From NCBI GenBank assembly GCA_950075905.1, contig CATMVR010000251.1, positions 1 to 7,205 on the forward strand: DNA of 7,205 nucleotides, written 5' to 3'. The notes below the pieces were generated by a model. It saw nothing but the letters and a program-made list of their open reading frames with translations, searched no databases and was not told the DNA's origin. This document shows, one piece after another, positions 6,351 through 7,205 of the stretch; positions within the stretch are counted from its first letter, which is position 1, and the number at the start of each line of letters is the position of its first letter. Source of the stretch: an uncultured Persicitalea sp. GTDB lineage: Bacteria > Bacteroidota > Bacteroidia > Cytophagales > Spirosomataceae. Made by a program: the position numbers and the translations under genes.

Positions 6351-7205
6351 ATGAAAAAAGCAATTCTTTTTACGCTTCTGATGGTGGGGGGAAGTGCCTT
6401 ACTGAACGCGCAGGATACCCTGCAACTGCGCGATGCGCAGGAGATACAGCTACTGGCCCAGCGTAAGGTAGAGAAAGGACTGGCCGACCTGCTCAATACC
6501 ATTATATTTGAAGACCTGGGGGAGTTTGAGCGCAAGTCCATCATGGCCGATAGCTACGGCGAATCGCCCAATAAGCTGTTTTATAATGCGTCGGTGATTG
6601 TTGAAGACGACATTAACCCCGAGCATACCGGCACTGGCCGCCCGCAGGACCTGCCCATTGACAAGTACCTGAGCAACCTCGAACTATTCTACAAAAAGAG
6701 CATCGATCGCACCATTATATTCTCGGAGTTTCGGGTATCGAATGTCAAGAAATCTGACTATTTCTACGTAAAAGTTTATTTCAAATCCCACTTTCAGGGA
6801 ACGCACAACCAGATTGCCGGCCCGTACCAGCCGGTTAGCCGGGTGGCTGAGGTACGGGCCGAGCGCAGGGGCAAAAAGTGGGCCGCCACCATCGCTGGCC
6901 TGGCCTTCGTAGCTCCGGATGATTCGGCTCACACCACCCGGAATGATGTGTACATAGTGCAGAACGAACCTCTACTGCTTGCTTCCGGCAACGAAAACCA
7001 GGTTTTGCGGGAAGCCGAATTGGCCAGGGAGAAAGAGCGGGAAGAAGAAAGAAAGGCCCAGGAGGAGTACAACCGGTATCTGGATACCGGCGATAAGGCG
7101 CTGGCCGAAAAGGATTACGAAAAAGCCCTCGAAGCTTTTACGGAAGCTGAAAAAAGAAATGTGTACGACGATTTGCTGCCGCGCCGGAAGATCTATCAGG
7201 TCAAA
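6351..7205 (+). CDS. Secreted TPR-containing protein, 3' end beyond the window
   Basis: The frame is open from the ATG at 6351 to the last base, giving 285 codons without a stop, so the gene is truncated by the window. Residues 1-21 are a signal peptide (MKKAILFTLLMVGGSALLNAQ). Residues 22-60 are probably helical (LQLRDAQEIQLLAQRKVEKG). Residues 104-185 resemble the C-terminal domain of the first gene: DKYLSNLEL, DYFYVKVYFKSHFQG (136-150) and KKWAATIAGLAFVAPDD (Trp177). Next comes a Glu/Lys/Arg-rich stretch (about 215-240, ELAREKEREEERKAQEEY), likely a single helix or coiled coil. A TPR repeat follows (GDKALAEKDYEKALEAFTEA, from Gly247). TPR repeats mediate protein contacts, so this may be the scaffold of the assembly; more repeats or another domain may follow downstream. 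The start lies 7 bases after the previous stop. I cannot name the family. Confidence 0.9.
   Translation, partial: MKKAILFTLLMVGGSALLNAQDTLQLRDAQEIQLLAQRKVEKGLADLLNTIIFEDLGEFERKSIMADSYGESPNKLFYNASVIVEDDINPEHTGTGRPQDLPIDKYLSNLELFYKKSIDRTIIFSEFRVSNVKKSDYFYVKVYFKSHFQGTHNQIAGPYQPVSRVAEVRAERRGKKWAATIAGLAFVAPDDSAHTTRNDVYIVQNEPLLLASGNENQVLREAELAREKEREEERKAQEEYNRYLDTGDKALAEKDYEKALEAFTEAEKRNVYDDLLPRRKIYQVK

Larger units (their letters stand above)
1..7205 (+). other. Probable single operon of cell-envelope genes (both ends outside the window)
   Basis: Seven genes run in the same direction with gaps of 3, 5, 4, 11, 14 and 7 bases and no room for internal promoters or terminators between them. I saw no Bacteroidota-type promoter (TTG and TAnnTTTG boxes) in the gaps and no terminator hairpin with a T-tract. 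Every gene whose start is visible encodes an export signal: four look like signal peptidase I substrates and two look like lipoproteins. The starts have no consistent Shine-Dalgarno sequence. Cotranscription is inferred from spacing; an internal promoter inside a coding region cannot be excluded. Confidence 0.8.

Overview
The window carries seven genes on the + strand and almost no non-coding DNA. Gaps between successive genes are only 3, 5, 4, 11, 14 and 7 bases, so it reads as the inside of one operon whose two ends lie outside the window. The organism is most likely a member of Bacteroidota, probably of the Cytophagales/Spirosoma-like group. Starts lack a clear Shine-Dalgarno sequence, export signals often end in '..AQ' or in a relaxed lipobox, and the families present (OmpA with carboxypeptidase-regulatory-like domains, an M43 metalloprotease lipoprotein, PorT-like barrels with a 'VDEIGE...FANGD' module) are typical of that phylum. 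The taxon is an inference from style, not from a marker gene.

Layout: 1-297, C-terminal 98 codons of an unrecognised protein. 301-1608, secreted OmpA-family protein with N-terminal beta-sandwich repeats and a C-terminal peptidoglycan-binding domain. 1614-2504, secreted protein with one VDEIGE/FANGD module and a predicted outer-membrane barrel. 2509-3765, M43 (pappalysin-like) zinc metalloprotease lipoprotein. 3777-4922, second VDEIGE/FANGD-plus-barrel protein, with two tandem modules. 4937-6343, lipoprotein with an NlpC/P60-like domain whose catalytic Cys is replaced by Phe, and a GxW beta domain. 6351-7205 and beyond, secreted protein with a domain resembling the tail of the first gene, then a charged helix and a TPR; it is cut by the window edge.

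Working together: all six genes whose start is visible encode an export signal, so the operon builds a cell-envelope assembly. It combines a peptidoglycan anchor (OmpA domain), two related outer-membrane barrels, a protease, a peptidoglycan-hydrolase-like protein that may be catalytically dead, and a TPR scaffold. The related domain at both ends (first and last gene) and the duplicated barrel family flanking the protease suggest growth by duplication of parts. No function has been shown for the whole, and I do not recognise it as a named system.

The clearest DNA-level oddity is a perfect 17-bp inverted repeat with a 6-base loop at 570-609, inside the OmpA-family gene. I see no RNA genes, insertion sequences, CRISPR arrays, promoters or terminators. 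No stretch over 300 bases lacks a gene.
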